10,944 bases of DNA from Gammaproteobacteria bacterium (GCA_012800475.1 JAAZJF010000044.1:1-10944); one strand, 5' to 3'. Positions 1 to 6,848 are shown, numbered from the stretch's first letter. The notes: generated from the sequence alone by a model not told the origin. Program-made: numbers and translations.

Positions 1-321
1 GCCATCAATAATCTGCGACGTAATCTTGAGATTTTGCAGTGTGATAGCGCTGAAGTGTTACGTGCCGATGCTTTAGAATATTTATCTAAGCCAGCGACAC
101 AAGGCTTTGATATTGTCTTGCTCGACCCGCCTTTTCACCAAAACTTATTACTCAACAGCTGCCAGCTCTTAGAAGCCCATGCGTGGCTCAATGAGCACGC
201 ATGGATTTACACCGAAAGCGAGCAAGCACCCTCAAGTTTGGGCGTACCCACAACCTGGCGCTTGCATCGTGAAAAACATACTGGACAAGTGCATTACGCA
301 CTCTGGCAGAAACAGGCTTAA
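1..321 (+). CDS. rsmD: 16S rRNA (guanine(966)-N(2))-methyltransferase RsmD, C-terminal part
   Basis: The reading frame is open from the first base and ends at TAA (319-321), so only the last 106 codons are present. The segment FDIVLLDPPF (nt 106-135) carries the DPPF catalytic motif of N2-guanine/N6-adenine methyltransferases, preceded by the D-A-L-E-Y-L strand typical of RsmD. RsmD methylates G966 of 16S rRNA on assembling 30S subunits, using S-adenosylmethionine; the SAM-binding N-terminal half lies left of the window. The C-terminal region (W-I-Y-T-E, later G-Q-V-H-Y-A-L-W) fits the usual RsmD ending, so the gene is not truncated at its 3' end. It is followed on the same strand by a lipid A acyltransferase gene after about 70 nt, with no obvious functional link. 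Other DPPF methyltransferases are the only real alternative. Confidence 0.9.
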   Translation, partial: AINNLRRNLEILQCDSAEVLRADALEYLSKPATQGFDIVLLDPPFHQNLLLNSCQLLEAHAWLNEHAWIYTESEQAPSSLGVPTTWRLHREKHTGQVHYALWQKQA

Positions 322-329
322 GCTTTACC

Positions 330-346
330 TGCTGACTTAATCAGCA
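330..346 (+). other. short hairpin between rsmD and the acyltransferase gene
   Basis: TGCTGA (330-335) and TCAGCA (341-346) form a perfect 6-bp stem around a 5-nt loop, nine bases after the rsmD stop codon. It is followed by A residues rather than T residues, so it is not a convincing intrinsic terminator for rsmD; it may be a weak terminator, a processing site or chance. Confidence 0.3.
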
Positions 347-392
347 AAATCCAGTAACTTAAGCGGTTTGAAGACTGTCTTTGGGGTCATAC

Positions 393-1286
393 GTGGAAGC
401 TTTAAAAGGCAAGCTGGCACTGGGTGCTTTAAAACTGATTGCGTTACTGCCATGGCGTGGTGTGCAAGCCTTAGGCCGTGGTGCAGGTTGGTTAATGTGG
501 AAAATACCCAACCGTTCACGCGAGATCGCACGCCTCAATATCAGCCACTGCTTTCCTGAGCTCAGTCGCACCGAGGTGGATCAACTCACTGGCCGCAGCC
601 TGCAAGGCATTGCCACATCCTTTACGGAAAGCGCTTGCGCTTGGATCTGGCCGCCAGAAAAAACCTTAACCTATGTGCGCGAAGTTGAAGGGCTGGAAGT
701 CTTAGAGCAGGCCTTAGCCAGCGGTAAAGGCGTGGTCGGGATTACCAGCCACTTAGGCAACTGGGAAGTGCTCAATCACTTCTATTGCGCACAATGCAAA
801 CCTATTATTTTTTACCGTCCGCCCAAACTTAAAGCCTTAGATGACCTCTTAAAAACCCAACGCGTGCAACAAGGCAACCGCGTTGCACCTTCTACGCGTG
901 AAGGCATTATTAGTGTAATTAAAGAAGTGCGCAGCGGTGGTTCTGTCGGCATTCCAGCGGATCCAGAGCCCAGCCGTAGCGCGGGTGTTTTTGTGCCTTT
1001 TCTCGGCACTACAGCGCTGACCAGTAAGTTTGTTGCAGGCATGCTTGGCGGTAAACAAGACAAAGTGGCTGCGGTTTTTTTACACGCGATTCGTTTGCCA
1101 GATGGCAGCGGTTTTAAAGTCATTTTAGAAGCCGCCCCTGACGCCATGTACAGCACGGATACTGAAACCGCGGTGAGCGCGATGAGCGATGTGTTAGCCA
1201 GCTATGTGCAGCGCTGGCCTGATCAGTATATGTGGACCATGAAACGCTTTAAACAACGCCCAGAAGGCGAGCAGCGCTGGTACTGA
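393..1286 (+). CDS. lipid A biosynthesis lauroyl-type acyltransferase (LpxL/HtrB family)
   Basis: This enzyme transfers a secondary acyl chain from acyl-ACP to the lipid A precursor at the cytoplasmic face of the inner membrane. The product has 297 residues, near the usual family length. It shows an N-terminal hydrophobic anchor (about residues 4-35), the catalytic HX4E motif HLGNWE (His120, Glu125), and downstream conserved blocks FYRPPK, GIPADPEP and FVPFLG. The sequence closely resembles the Pseudomonas HtrB paralog PA0011 (from memory). In this frame the preceding stop is at 369-371 and no ATG follows before the conserved part, so a non-ATG start is required. GTG at 393 is preferred because GGGG at 383-386 is well spaced before it and the resulting start (V/M-E-A-L-K-G-K-L) resembles Pseudomonas homologs; TTG at 381 would add four residues. 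A hairpin follows the stop codon. Which acyl chain it uses cannot be read from sequence. Confidence 0.9.
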   Translation: MEALKGKLALGALKLIALLPWRGVQALGRGAGWLMWKIPNRSREIARLNISHCFPELSRTEVDQLTGRSLQGIATSFTESACAWIWPPEKTLTYVREVEGLEVLEQALASGKGVVGITSHLGNWEVLNHFYCAQCKPIIFYRPPKLKALDDLLKTQRVQQGNRVAPSTREGIISVIKEVRSGGSVGIPADPEPSRSAGVFVPFLGTTALTSKFVAGMLGGKQDKVAAVFLHAIRLPDGSGFKVILEAAPDAMYSTDTETAVSAMSDVLASYVQRWPDQYMWTMKRFKQRPEGEQRWY

Positions 1287-1291
1287 TGGCA

Positions 1292-1323
1292 TGCTGTTGC
1301 AGTATCTAGGCACTGCAACAGCA
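1292..1323. terminator. 12-bp hairpin between convergent genes, possible bidirectional terminator
   Basis: TGCTGTTGCAGT (1292-1303) and ACTGCAACAGCA (1312-1323) are perfect reverse complements around an 8-nt loop. The hairpin sits 6 nt after the acyltransferase stop and about 30 nt beyond the stop of the convergent yhhJ-like gene, the usual place for a shared terminator. Neither strand has a T tract after the stem, so termination may be inefficient or the element may instead stabilise 3' ends. A second, smaller dyad, TGAGTA/TACTCA (1325-1330 and 1336-1341), follows immediately. Confidence 0.5.
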
Positions 1324-1352
1324 CTGAGTATCACGTACTCACAAGGCAGTGA

Positions 1353-2462
1353 CTAAGCAGTTAAGCTGCGGCGAAAGCGCAGTAGAGCGATCGAGAAAAA
1401 CGCCACACCAATCGCAGTTAAAGCCAACATTTCTGGCCACACCAACGCCACACCAGCATCTCTAAATAAAATAGCCGTGGATAAACTGACAAAGTGCGTG
1501 GTGGGCGACAGCTGCATCACCGTCTGCAACCACAGCGGCATGCTATCTAAAGGCGTGGTACCGCCCGACAGTAACAGCATCGGCATCACCACAGGAATGG
1601 CCAGCAAACCAAACTGTGGAATAGAGCGCGCTAAGGTTGTTAAAAACACCGCCAACGACGTACTGGCAAATAAGTACAAACCTGTGACCAGCAAATACAA
1701 CAGCATCGAACCCGCTAAAGGCACGCCTAAGGCTTTTTTAACGATCAGCTCCAGCGAAAGCCAAGTACAGAGCACAACCACCACCACACTGGTCCACACC
1801 TTAGCGGCCATAATCTCAAAGGCCGTCAGTGGCAACACCAATAAGTGCTCTAAAGTGCCATGCTCACGCTCGCGTAACAGCGCTGTACCGGTCAGCAAAA
1901 TAGCTAGAATCGTTACGTTATTAATAATTTGAATAATGGCTAAAAACCAACCACTTTGCATATTGCTATTAAATAACGCACGGGTGGTCAAACGAATAGG
2001 TTGCTCACTTGCAGCGCCACTGAACTGCTGCAGTTCACGCTGAAAGATACGCCCCATATACCCAGCGCCCATAAAGGCTTGGCTCATCGCCGTTGCATCG
2101 ACGTTGACTTGCAACTCTGGCTGCTTACCCGCCATTAAATCCGCTTGAAAATTCACCGGCACATTAATTACGAAGGTATAACGCCCACTGTCCAAGACCT
2201 CATCCACCTGTGCATAAGGCAACATCACTGGGGTTTTAAACTCCGGCGGGCGCAACACTTCAGCTAACTGCCGCGATAAGCGGCTGTCATCTTCATCCAC
2301 AATCGCCACACTCGCATGATGCACGCCGACCGAAGATCCGGATGCCGGCATATAAATCGCAGCACTGAAGGCATACAACATAAACAGCAGCAGCACCGAG
2401 TCATAGCGCAAGCTGATCAGCTCTTTAATACCTAAACGCCAAATATGTGAGAGTTTGTGCAT
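1353..2462 (-). CDS. yhhJ: ABC-2 type exporter permease, YhhJ family
   Basis: This is an inner-membrane permease subunit of 369 residues, matching E. coli YhhJ (about 374). One membrane helix lies near residues 20-40, then a large non-cytoplasmic domain (about 45-170, including the family block RYTFVINVPVNFQ and VNVDATAMSQAF), then five helices in the C-terminal half around the conserved LREREHGTLEHLLVLP segment. This is the ABC2_membrane_3 layout. It has no ATPase motifs and must borrow nucleotide-binding domains, presumably from the RbbA-like protein directly upstream. Only three bases separate the two genes, and a strong AGGAGG lies within the last codons of rbbA, so translation is probably coupled. 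The C-terminus ALLRFRRSL is also YhhJ-like. The substrate is unknown; homologous systems have been suggested to export small toxic molecules, which is not shown by the sequence. Confidence 0.9.
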   Translation of the reverse strand: MHKLSHIWRLGIKELISLRYDSVLLLFMLYAFSAAIYMPASGSSVGVHHASVAIVDEDDSRLSRQLAEVLRPPEFKTPVMLPYAQVDEVLDSGRYTFVINVPVNFQADLMAGKQPELQVNVDATAMSQAFMGAGYMGRIFQRELQQFSGAASEQPIRLTTRALFNSNMQSGWFLAIIQIINNVTILAILLTGTALLREREHGTLEHLLVLPLTAFEIMAAKVWTSVVVVVLCTWLSLELIVKKALGVPLAGSMLLYLLVTGLYLFASTSLAVFLTTLARSIPQFGLLAIPVVMPMLLLSGGTTPLDSMPLWLQTVMQLSPTTHFVSLSTAILFRDAGVALVWPEMLALTAIGVAFFSIALLRFRRSLTA

Positions 2463-2465
2463 GAC

Positions 2466-5192
2466 TTAAGCCTCCTGCTTTTTCAAAAGAAGCAAACTCA
2501 AGCCCGTAAAGGCCAAGAAGAAGCCCAGCAAGGCTAAACATTGCGGCCACAAGTCACGCAAATTTAGTGCTTTGGTAAAAGTCCCTACGGCAATATCTAA
2601 AAAATACCCAGCCGGGAATAACACCCCCATCAAGGCGGCACCGCCATCTAAGGATGAGCGTGGGGTGATCAGCCCTGAAAATTGTACGGTCGGTAAAGTG
2701 GTTAGAATCATCGTGCCTAAAATGGCCGCAATTTGCGTCTTCGTCACCGTCGACACCAGCAGCCCAAAGCTGGTTGTGGCCAATACATAGAGCACTCCAC
2801 CCACGGCTAAAGCCACACCACTGCCCTTCAGCGGCACGCCAAACACCCAACGGTTAATCGCCACTAATAAAGCTAAGTTCAGCAAGCTAACGGCCAAGTA
2901 CGGCATTTGCTTGCCCAATAAAAACTCTAAGCGCGTCAATGGTGTGGCGTAAAAGTTGGTAATCGAGCCCAGTTCTTTTTCCCGCACCACACCCAATGCC
3001 GTCAGCATCGCTGGAATAAAGACCAAAATCAGTGCCATCACGCCCGGACCAATCGCATTCACACTGATCACATCTTGGTTATAACGAAAACGCGTTTCTA
3101 AACGTGCCGGCTGAGCTAAAGCAGGCAGCGCAGCACTGCCTTCATCGCGCAAACGCTGCAAACTGTCTTGATGCACGGCTTGCACATAGCCGCGACTGGT
3201 TTCTGCACGAAACGGCATCCCACCATCCAGCCATATTCCCACTTCTGGCTGACGTCCGGCATACAGGTCACGGCCAAAACCTGCGGGTATCTCAATGGCT
3301 AATTTAATATCCGCCCGCTGCAAGCGCGCATGCAAATCCTGCATATTATGCAATGGCTCGCGCTCAGAAAAATAACGTGAGCCACGAAACGCCTCTAAAT
3401 AAGCACGGCTTTGCGCGGTGTTGTCTTGATCTAAGGTGGCAAAGGCTAAATCCTCAACATCCAGCGAAATGCCAAAACCTAAAATAATCATCATAAAAAC
3501 TGCGCCCAACATGGCAAACCATAAGCGCACACGGTCGCGCAACAACTCCTTACTTTCACGCACCGCCAAAGCGCGAGTACGGCGCAAACTAAAGCCGCGT
3601 GGCGGTGTTGAGGTTAAGGCTTGTGCTGCGGTACTGACTGGATCAGGTGCAGCATCGGTTAAACCTTGCGCTTCTTGTAAGCAGGTCACAAATGCATCTT
3701 CTAAGGTGGCACCGGCGTATTGTTCTTGCAGTTGAGCCGGAGTACCAATGGCTAACACTTTGGCGGCGTGCATTAAGGAAATACGATCGCAGCGCTCAGC
3801 TTCATTCATAAAGTGTGTGGAGAGGAAGATCGTCACACCTTGCTCACGGGATAACTCAAACAATAAGCGCCAAAAATCGTCGCGCGCTGCGGGGTCAACA
3901 CCGGAGGTGGGCTCATCTAAAATCAACACTTGCGGCTCATGAATCACCGCAACAGCCAGGGATAAACGCTGACGCAAACCCAAAGGCAACGCCCCTGCTT
4001 GCTCATTGACGTAGTCACCTAAATCAAAACGCTCAATTAAAGCCTGCGCGCGGGCAGCGCCCACATCTTTGGGGATATCAAATAAATACGCATGCAATTC
4101 AAGGTTTTGCAGCACCGTCAGCTCGCCATATAAAGAAAAGCTTTGCGACATAAAGCCAACACGCTTGCGCGTAGCTAAATCATTGGCGTCTACGGGTTTG
4201 CCAAGCAGCCAAGCCTCTCCTTCTGTCGCCGGCAACAGCCCCGTTAGCACTTTCATGGTGGTGGTTTTACCGCAACCATTGGAGCCTAAGAAACCAAAGA
4301 TCTCACCGCGCTCAATTTCAAAACTGACACTGCTCACTGCGGTAAAATCACCAAAGCGCAAGGTCAGATCTGTGGCTTGAATCGCAATATTTTCATGGGT
4401 CGATACAAAAGGCGTGATGCTCAAAGGCGCGCTGACATTGGCACCCGAGCCTGCGCCTTGGTAATGGGTAAACGCATCATCCAACTTACCACTGGGCGTG
4501 GCTGCAGCTAATTCGTGCGTGGCACCACTGGCAATTAACTGGCCGCGATCCATCATTAAACACTGCTCAAATTGCGCAGCCTCTTCCATATACGCCGTGG
4601 CCACCAACAAGGTTAAATGTGGGCGATCAGAGCGTACCCGCTCAATCAAATCCCAAAAATGGCGACGCGATAAGGGATCAACCCCAGTGGTGGGCTCATC
4701 CAAAATCAATAGATCAGGGTCATGAATCAGCGCACAACACAAACCGAGCTTTTGCTTCATCCCGCCGGATAATTTACCCGCCGGCCGATCCACAAATTCC
4801 GTCAGGTCAGTGGCGGCCAATAAGCTGCTCATGCGCACTTCGCGCTCATCGCGGTTTAAACCAAATAAGGTGGCAAAAAAACGAATATTTTCGGCAATGG
4901 ATAAATCCGGATAGAGGTTATGCCCCAAACCTTGTGGCATAAAAGCAATGCGCTGATACAAGCTTGAACGATGACGACGCTGATCAATCGGACCACCCAA
5001 CACATCCAACTGACCGCTTTGTAAGATTTTTACCCCAGAAATCAAACCCAATAAGCTGGACTTCCCCGCGCCATCTGGACCGATCAAGCCACAACGACTG
5101 CCCACAGGTAGACTAAAACTCACCTGCGACAGCGCACTGTGCTGCCCATAACGGTGCGAAATATCAGTGGCTTTAATTGCTTCTGTGCTCAT
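2466..5192 (-). CDS. rbbA: RbbA-like ABC transporter: two ATPase domains fused to an ABC-2 permease
   Basis: A 908-residue fusion, nearly the same length as E. coli RbbA/YhiH (911) and recognisably its ortholog. Domain order: NBD1 (about 1-235; Walker A GPDGAGKSS 38-46, Q-loop MPQG 85-88, signature LSGGM 141-145, Walker B LLILDEP 161-167), NBD2 (about 268-505; Walker A GSNGCGKTT 303-311, signature position LPLGL 402-406, Walker B VLILDEP 422-428, switch His460), then a YhhJ-like membrane domain (about 535-908; first helix near 557-576, a large non-cytoplasmic loop, five C-terminal helices). NBD1 lacks the switch histidine (Ala200) and NBD2 lacks a canonical signature, so one composite ATP site should be degenerate. 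E. coli RbbA was described as a ribosome-bound ATPase; the permease domain and neighbours argue for a transporter role as well. It sits between the HlyD-type adaptor (103-nt gap) and the yhhJ-like permease (3-nt gap). ATG 5192 has only a weak AGGT ribosome-binding sequence. Confidence 0.92.
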   Translation of the reverse strand: MSTEAIKATDISHRYGQHSALSQVSFSLPVGSRCGLIGPDGAGKSSLLGLISGVKILQSGQLDVLGGPIDQRRHRSSLYQRIAFMPQGLGHNLYPDLSIAENIRFFATLFGLNRDEREVRMSSLLAATDLTEFVDRPAGKLSGGMKQKLGLCCALIHDPDLLILDEPTTGVDPLSRRHFWDLIERVRSDRPHLTLLVATAYMEEAAQFEQCLMMDRGQLIASGATHELAAATPSGKLDDAFTHYQGAGSGANVSAPLSITPFVSTHENIAIQATDLTLRFGDFTAVSSVSFEIERGEIFGFLGSNGCGKTTTMKVLTGLLPATEGEAWLLGKPVDANDLATRKRVGFMSQSFSLYGELTVLQNLELHAYLFDIPKDVGAARAQALIERFDLGDYVNEQAGALPLGLRQRLSLAVAVIHEPQVLILDEPTSGVDPAARDDFWRLLFELSREQGVTIFLSTHFMNEAERCDRISLMHAAKVLAIGTPAQLQEQYAGATLEDAFVTCLQEAQGLTDAAPDPVSTAAQALTSTPPRGFSLRRTRALAVRESKELLRDRVRLWFAMLGAVFMMIILGFGISLDVEDLAFATLDQDNTAQSRAYLEAFRGSRYFSEREPLHNMQDLHARLQRADIKLAIEIPAGFGRDLYAGRQPEVGIWLDGGMPFRAETSRGYVQAVHQDSLQRLRDEGSAALPALAQPARLETRFRYNQDVISVNAIGPGVMALILVFIPAMLTALGVVREKELGSITNFYATPLTRLEFLLGKQMPYLAVSLLNLALLVAINRWVFGVPLKGSGVALAVGGVLYVLATTSFGLLVSTVTKTQIAAILGTMILTTLPTVQFSGLITPRSSLDGGAALMGVLFPAGYFLDIAVGTFTKALNLRDLWPQCLALLGFFLAFTGLSLLLLKKQEA

Positions 5193-5221
5193 GCTGCTTT
5201 ACCTACGATCCAATCCATTGT

Positions 5222-5242
5222 TGCAGCCCATTCGATGCTGCA
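5222..5242. repeat. small inverted repeat in the yhiI-rbbA gap
   Basis: TGCAGC (5222-5227) and GCTGCA (5237-5242) pair around a 9-nt loop, about 30 nt upstream of the rbbA start codon. It may form an RNA hairpin in the operon leader of rbbA; at six base pairs chance cannot be excluded. Confidence 0.35.
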
Positions 5243-5260
5243 CTCACCGCCCTTCAATGC

Positions 5261-5286
5261 CTCAACCTATCCACAGACAGGTTGAG
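5261..5286. repeat. 8-bp inverted repeat just downstream of the yhiI-like gene
   Basis: CTCAACCT (5261-5268) and AGGTTGAG (5279-5286) form a perfect 8-bp stem with a 10-nt loop, nine bases past the stop of the HlyD-type gene. There is no T tract, so it looks more like an attenuating or 3'-end-stabilising hairpin within the operon than a full terminator. Confidence 0.45.
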
Positions 5287-5295
5287 CGCTACACC

Positions 5296-6264
5296 TTACT
5301 CTAAGGATTCAGGCCAGCTCACATCGTGCGCTTGACGCACATAGGCTGAGCCCGGCATACCTGGCTTGGCTTGAGGTACAGCGCTGGGTTGGGTCAGACG
5401 TAACTTCACTCTGAAAACAAGTTTTTGACGCTCATCGCGGGTTTCGACTTCTTTAGGGGTGAACTGTGCTTTGGCAGCCACAAACGCCACTTCGGCAGGT
5501 AACGGTTGCTCAGGTAAGGCATCCAACACAATGCGCGCCTCATCTTTTGCCGCTAAACGACCGGCCACTGCTGAGGGTAAATACACATTCATATACTGAT
5601 CTGTGGGATCAATTAATAGAAATACCCGTCCACCTGCACCCAGCACTTCACCCGGTTCCGCCAAGCGCAATTGCACCACACCATCCATGGGCGCGCGCAA
5701 ACTGCTGTCCTCAATTTCACTGGTTAACTGCGCCACCAGCGCTTGCGCCGAGCCAATGCTGGCCTGCGCAGACTGCACCTGAGCTTGAGCGGCTTCTAAG
5801 GCTGCTGAGGCGGTATCAAAACGGGCTTGCTGCTGATCAATCTGCTGACCACTGGCATGTCCACGCGCATAAAGCTCACGAAAACGCTTTAAATCTTGCT
5901 GAGCTAAACGACGCTCACTGACACGCAAATGCACTGTTGCTTGTGCAGCGGCAACATTTTCTTGCGCACGCAAAACTTCCGATTGTGCTTGGGTGCGTTG
6001 TGCTTCCAAGGTGCGCGTATCAATGCGCGCCAACAACTGACCGGTGACAACACTGTCGCCTTCAGCCACTAACACTTCGGCCAAACGCCCGGGGGATTTG
6101 GTGGCCACCTGTACTTCAGTCGCTTCTAAGCGGCCATTACCTTCATACACCCCTTCAGGCAGACGGTCTTGTAATGACTTCCAATAACCAAAACCACCTG
6201 CAGCGGCTAAAGCAATGAGTAAAGGCACAACAAATAAACGAGACGGACTTTTATGCGTAGACAT
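5296..6264 (-). CDS. yhiI: HlyD-family periplasmic adaptor subunit, YhiI-like
   Basis: This is a membrane fusion protein that would link the inner-membrane ABC exporter encoded downstream to an outer-membrane channel. At 322 residues it is a little shorter than E. coli YhiI (about 355). It has an N-terminal membrane anchor (about 9-28), the first lipoyl half containing GNGRLEATEVQVATKSPGRL (about 43-62), a long Ala/Gln-rich coiled-coil hairpin (about 85-188), the second lipoyl half (SSLRAPMDGVVQLRLAEPGE, about 189-208) and a beta-barrel domain with the family block QFTPKEVETRDER. The start ATG 6264 has AGGAG five bases upstream. It is the first gene of the order yhiI-rbbA-yhhJ, the same order as in E. 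coli. No TolC-type outer-membrane gene is in the window. A TetR-type regulator, often adjacent in such operons, is not seen either. Confidence 0.9.
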   Translation of the reverse strand: MSTHKSPSRLFVVPLLIALAAAGGFGYWKSLQDRLPEGVYEGNGRLEATEVQVATKSPGRLAEVLVAEGDSVVTGQLLARIDTRTLEAQRTQAQSEVLRAQENVAAAQATVHLRVSERRLAQQDLKRFRELYARGHASGQQIDQQQARFDTASAALEAAQAQVQSAQASIGSAQALVAQLTSEIEDSSLRAPMDGVVQLRLAEPGEVLGAGGRVFLLIDPTDQYMNVYLPSAVAGRLAAKDEARIVLDALPEQPLPAEVAFVAAKAQFTPKEVETRDERQKLVFRVKLRLTQPSAVPQAKPGMPGSAYVRQAHDVSWPESLE

Positions 6265-6307
6265 GCTTGCTCCTAGCCATTAAGAACTCGATAGCGGCCA
6301 ACCATGC

Positions 6308-6317
6308 CACTCGAGTG
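6308..6317. promoter_or_regulatory. 10-bp perfect palindrome upstream of yhiI, possible operator
   Basis: CACTCGAGTG is a perfect palindrome 44 nt upstream of the yhiI-like ATG (6264). A related half-site pair, CACTAGTG, occurs at 6362-6369. A position this close to the start would suit a repressor operator, but no regulator gene is present to support it. Confidence 0.3.
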
Positions 6318-6355
6318 TAAAAAATATACGGACAGTCAAATACACAGTTTGTAAA

Positions 6356-6369
6356 TGTATACACTAGTG
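6356..6369. promoter_or_regulatory. two overlapping 8-bp palindromes upstream of yhiI
   Basis: TGTATACA (6356-6363) and CACTAGTG (6362-6369) overlap by two bases. The second shares its CACT/AGTG arms with the palindrome at 6308-6317. They lie about 92-105 nt upstream of the yhiI-like start and could form part of a promoter/operator region. Confidence 0.28.
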
Positions 6370-6521
6370 CCCATACGATACGAATCAATATCGGTCGATT
6401 GTACCCCCCAGAAGCAAGTCGTCTAGGCGCAAGCACTAAAACAATCGCTTTTATATCGATTCTGTCGGACAATACGCTGCCGCTTATTATTTTAGCCAAA
6501 GCAATCAGCAGGCTCGCTGTA

Positions 6522-6569
6522 TTGGGCATATTTTTTAAAAAAGATTGAACTTTATTCAAGATATGCAAT
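6522..6569. repeat. nested AT-rich inverted repeats
   Basis: GCATAT (6526-6531) pairs with ATATGC (6561-6566), extendable by ATT/AAT across a two-base bulge. Inside this lie the palindrome TTTTTTAAAAAA (6531-6542) and the dyad TTGAA/TTCAA (6545-6549, 6555-6559). The nested arrangement could be a protein-binding site or an intrinsically bent, A-tract regulatory segment. Confidence 0.35.
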
Positions 6570-6638
6570 CAGTTGATGCTGACGTGCAAGGGTCATATTG
6601 AAACGCACCCCAGCATTAAAGAATTTTGACATATATAG

Positions 6639-6848
6639 ATGCGCACGCTGCAAGAGCCTGCGATGGAGAATCAAGCAACAATGAAACGCAAGCCTGACTT
6701 AATCTGGGTGCTCGCTATTATTCTGAGCTTAGGCGTCGTGACGACAGGCTATACACAAAGCTTTTGGGAGCGCGGTGACTATCAAGCTGAAGTCAAAAAA
6801 TACCCCAGCGACACTATGCTTGTCCCTTATACCAATGCTGATCAGTAA
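6639..6848 (+). CDS. small single-pass membrane protein, conserved hypothetical
   Basis: Up to 69 residues with a basic segment (MKRKPD), one clear transmembrane helix (about residues 20-42, IWVLAIILSLGVVTTGYTQ region) and a short polar C-terminal tail. The pattern suggests an inner-membrane protein with N-in orientation. I recognise no domain; from memory a protein of similar type sits at this place in Pseudomonas (PA5229), which supports it being real. The start is uncertain: ATG 6639 has no ribosome-binding sequence, ATG 6663 has AAGAG seven bases before it, and ATG 6681 would begin directly at MKRKPD. Its last 35 nt overlap the end of ygfA on the opposite strand. A TTGACA sequence lies at 6626-6631, but without a good -10 partner. 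Function unknown. Confidence 0.6.
   Translation: MRTLQEPAMENQATMKRKPDLIWVLAIILSLGVVTTGYTQSFWERGDYQAEVKKYPSDTMLVPYTNADQ

Larger units (their letters stand above)
6265..6638. other. AT-rich, palindrome-containing leader region upstream of yhiI-like operon
   Basis: These 374 nt hold no gene I can support. The minus-strand frame at 6251-6568 overlaps the real yhiI start and resembles no family. The region should carry the promoter of the exporter operon (minus) and perhaps that of the small plus-strand protein, but I could not place a well-spaced -35/-10 pair with confidence. It contains several palindromes, listed separately, and an A/T run at 6531-6542. Confidence 0.5.

Noticed and set aside
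812..1156. 114-codon minus-strand open frame
   Set aside because: Inside the lipid A acyltransferase gene, whose motifs are continuous in the plus frame.
1477..1932. 151-codon plus-strand open frame
   Set aside because: It lies wholly inside the yhhJ-like gene on the opposite strand, is rich in Ser/Thr/Lys with no family resemblance, and the minus-strand protein is clearly real.
5466..5921. 151-codon plus-strand open frame
   Set aside because: Antisense to the HlyD-type gene; the His/Pro/Leu/Gln-rich product is what the complement of its Ala/Gln-rich coiled coil would give.
6251..6568. 105-codon minus-strand frame upstream of yhiI
   Set aside because: It overlaps the yhiI start codon in another frame, has no ribosome-binding sequence, and covers the palindromic leader. 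The hydrophobic patches fit AT-rich non-coding DNA.
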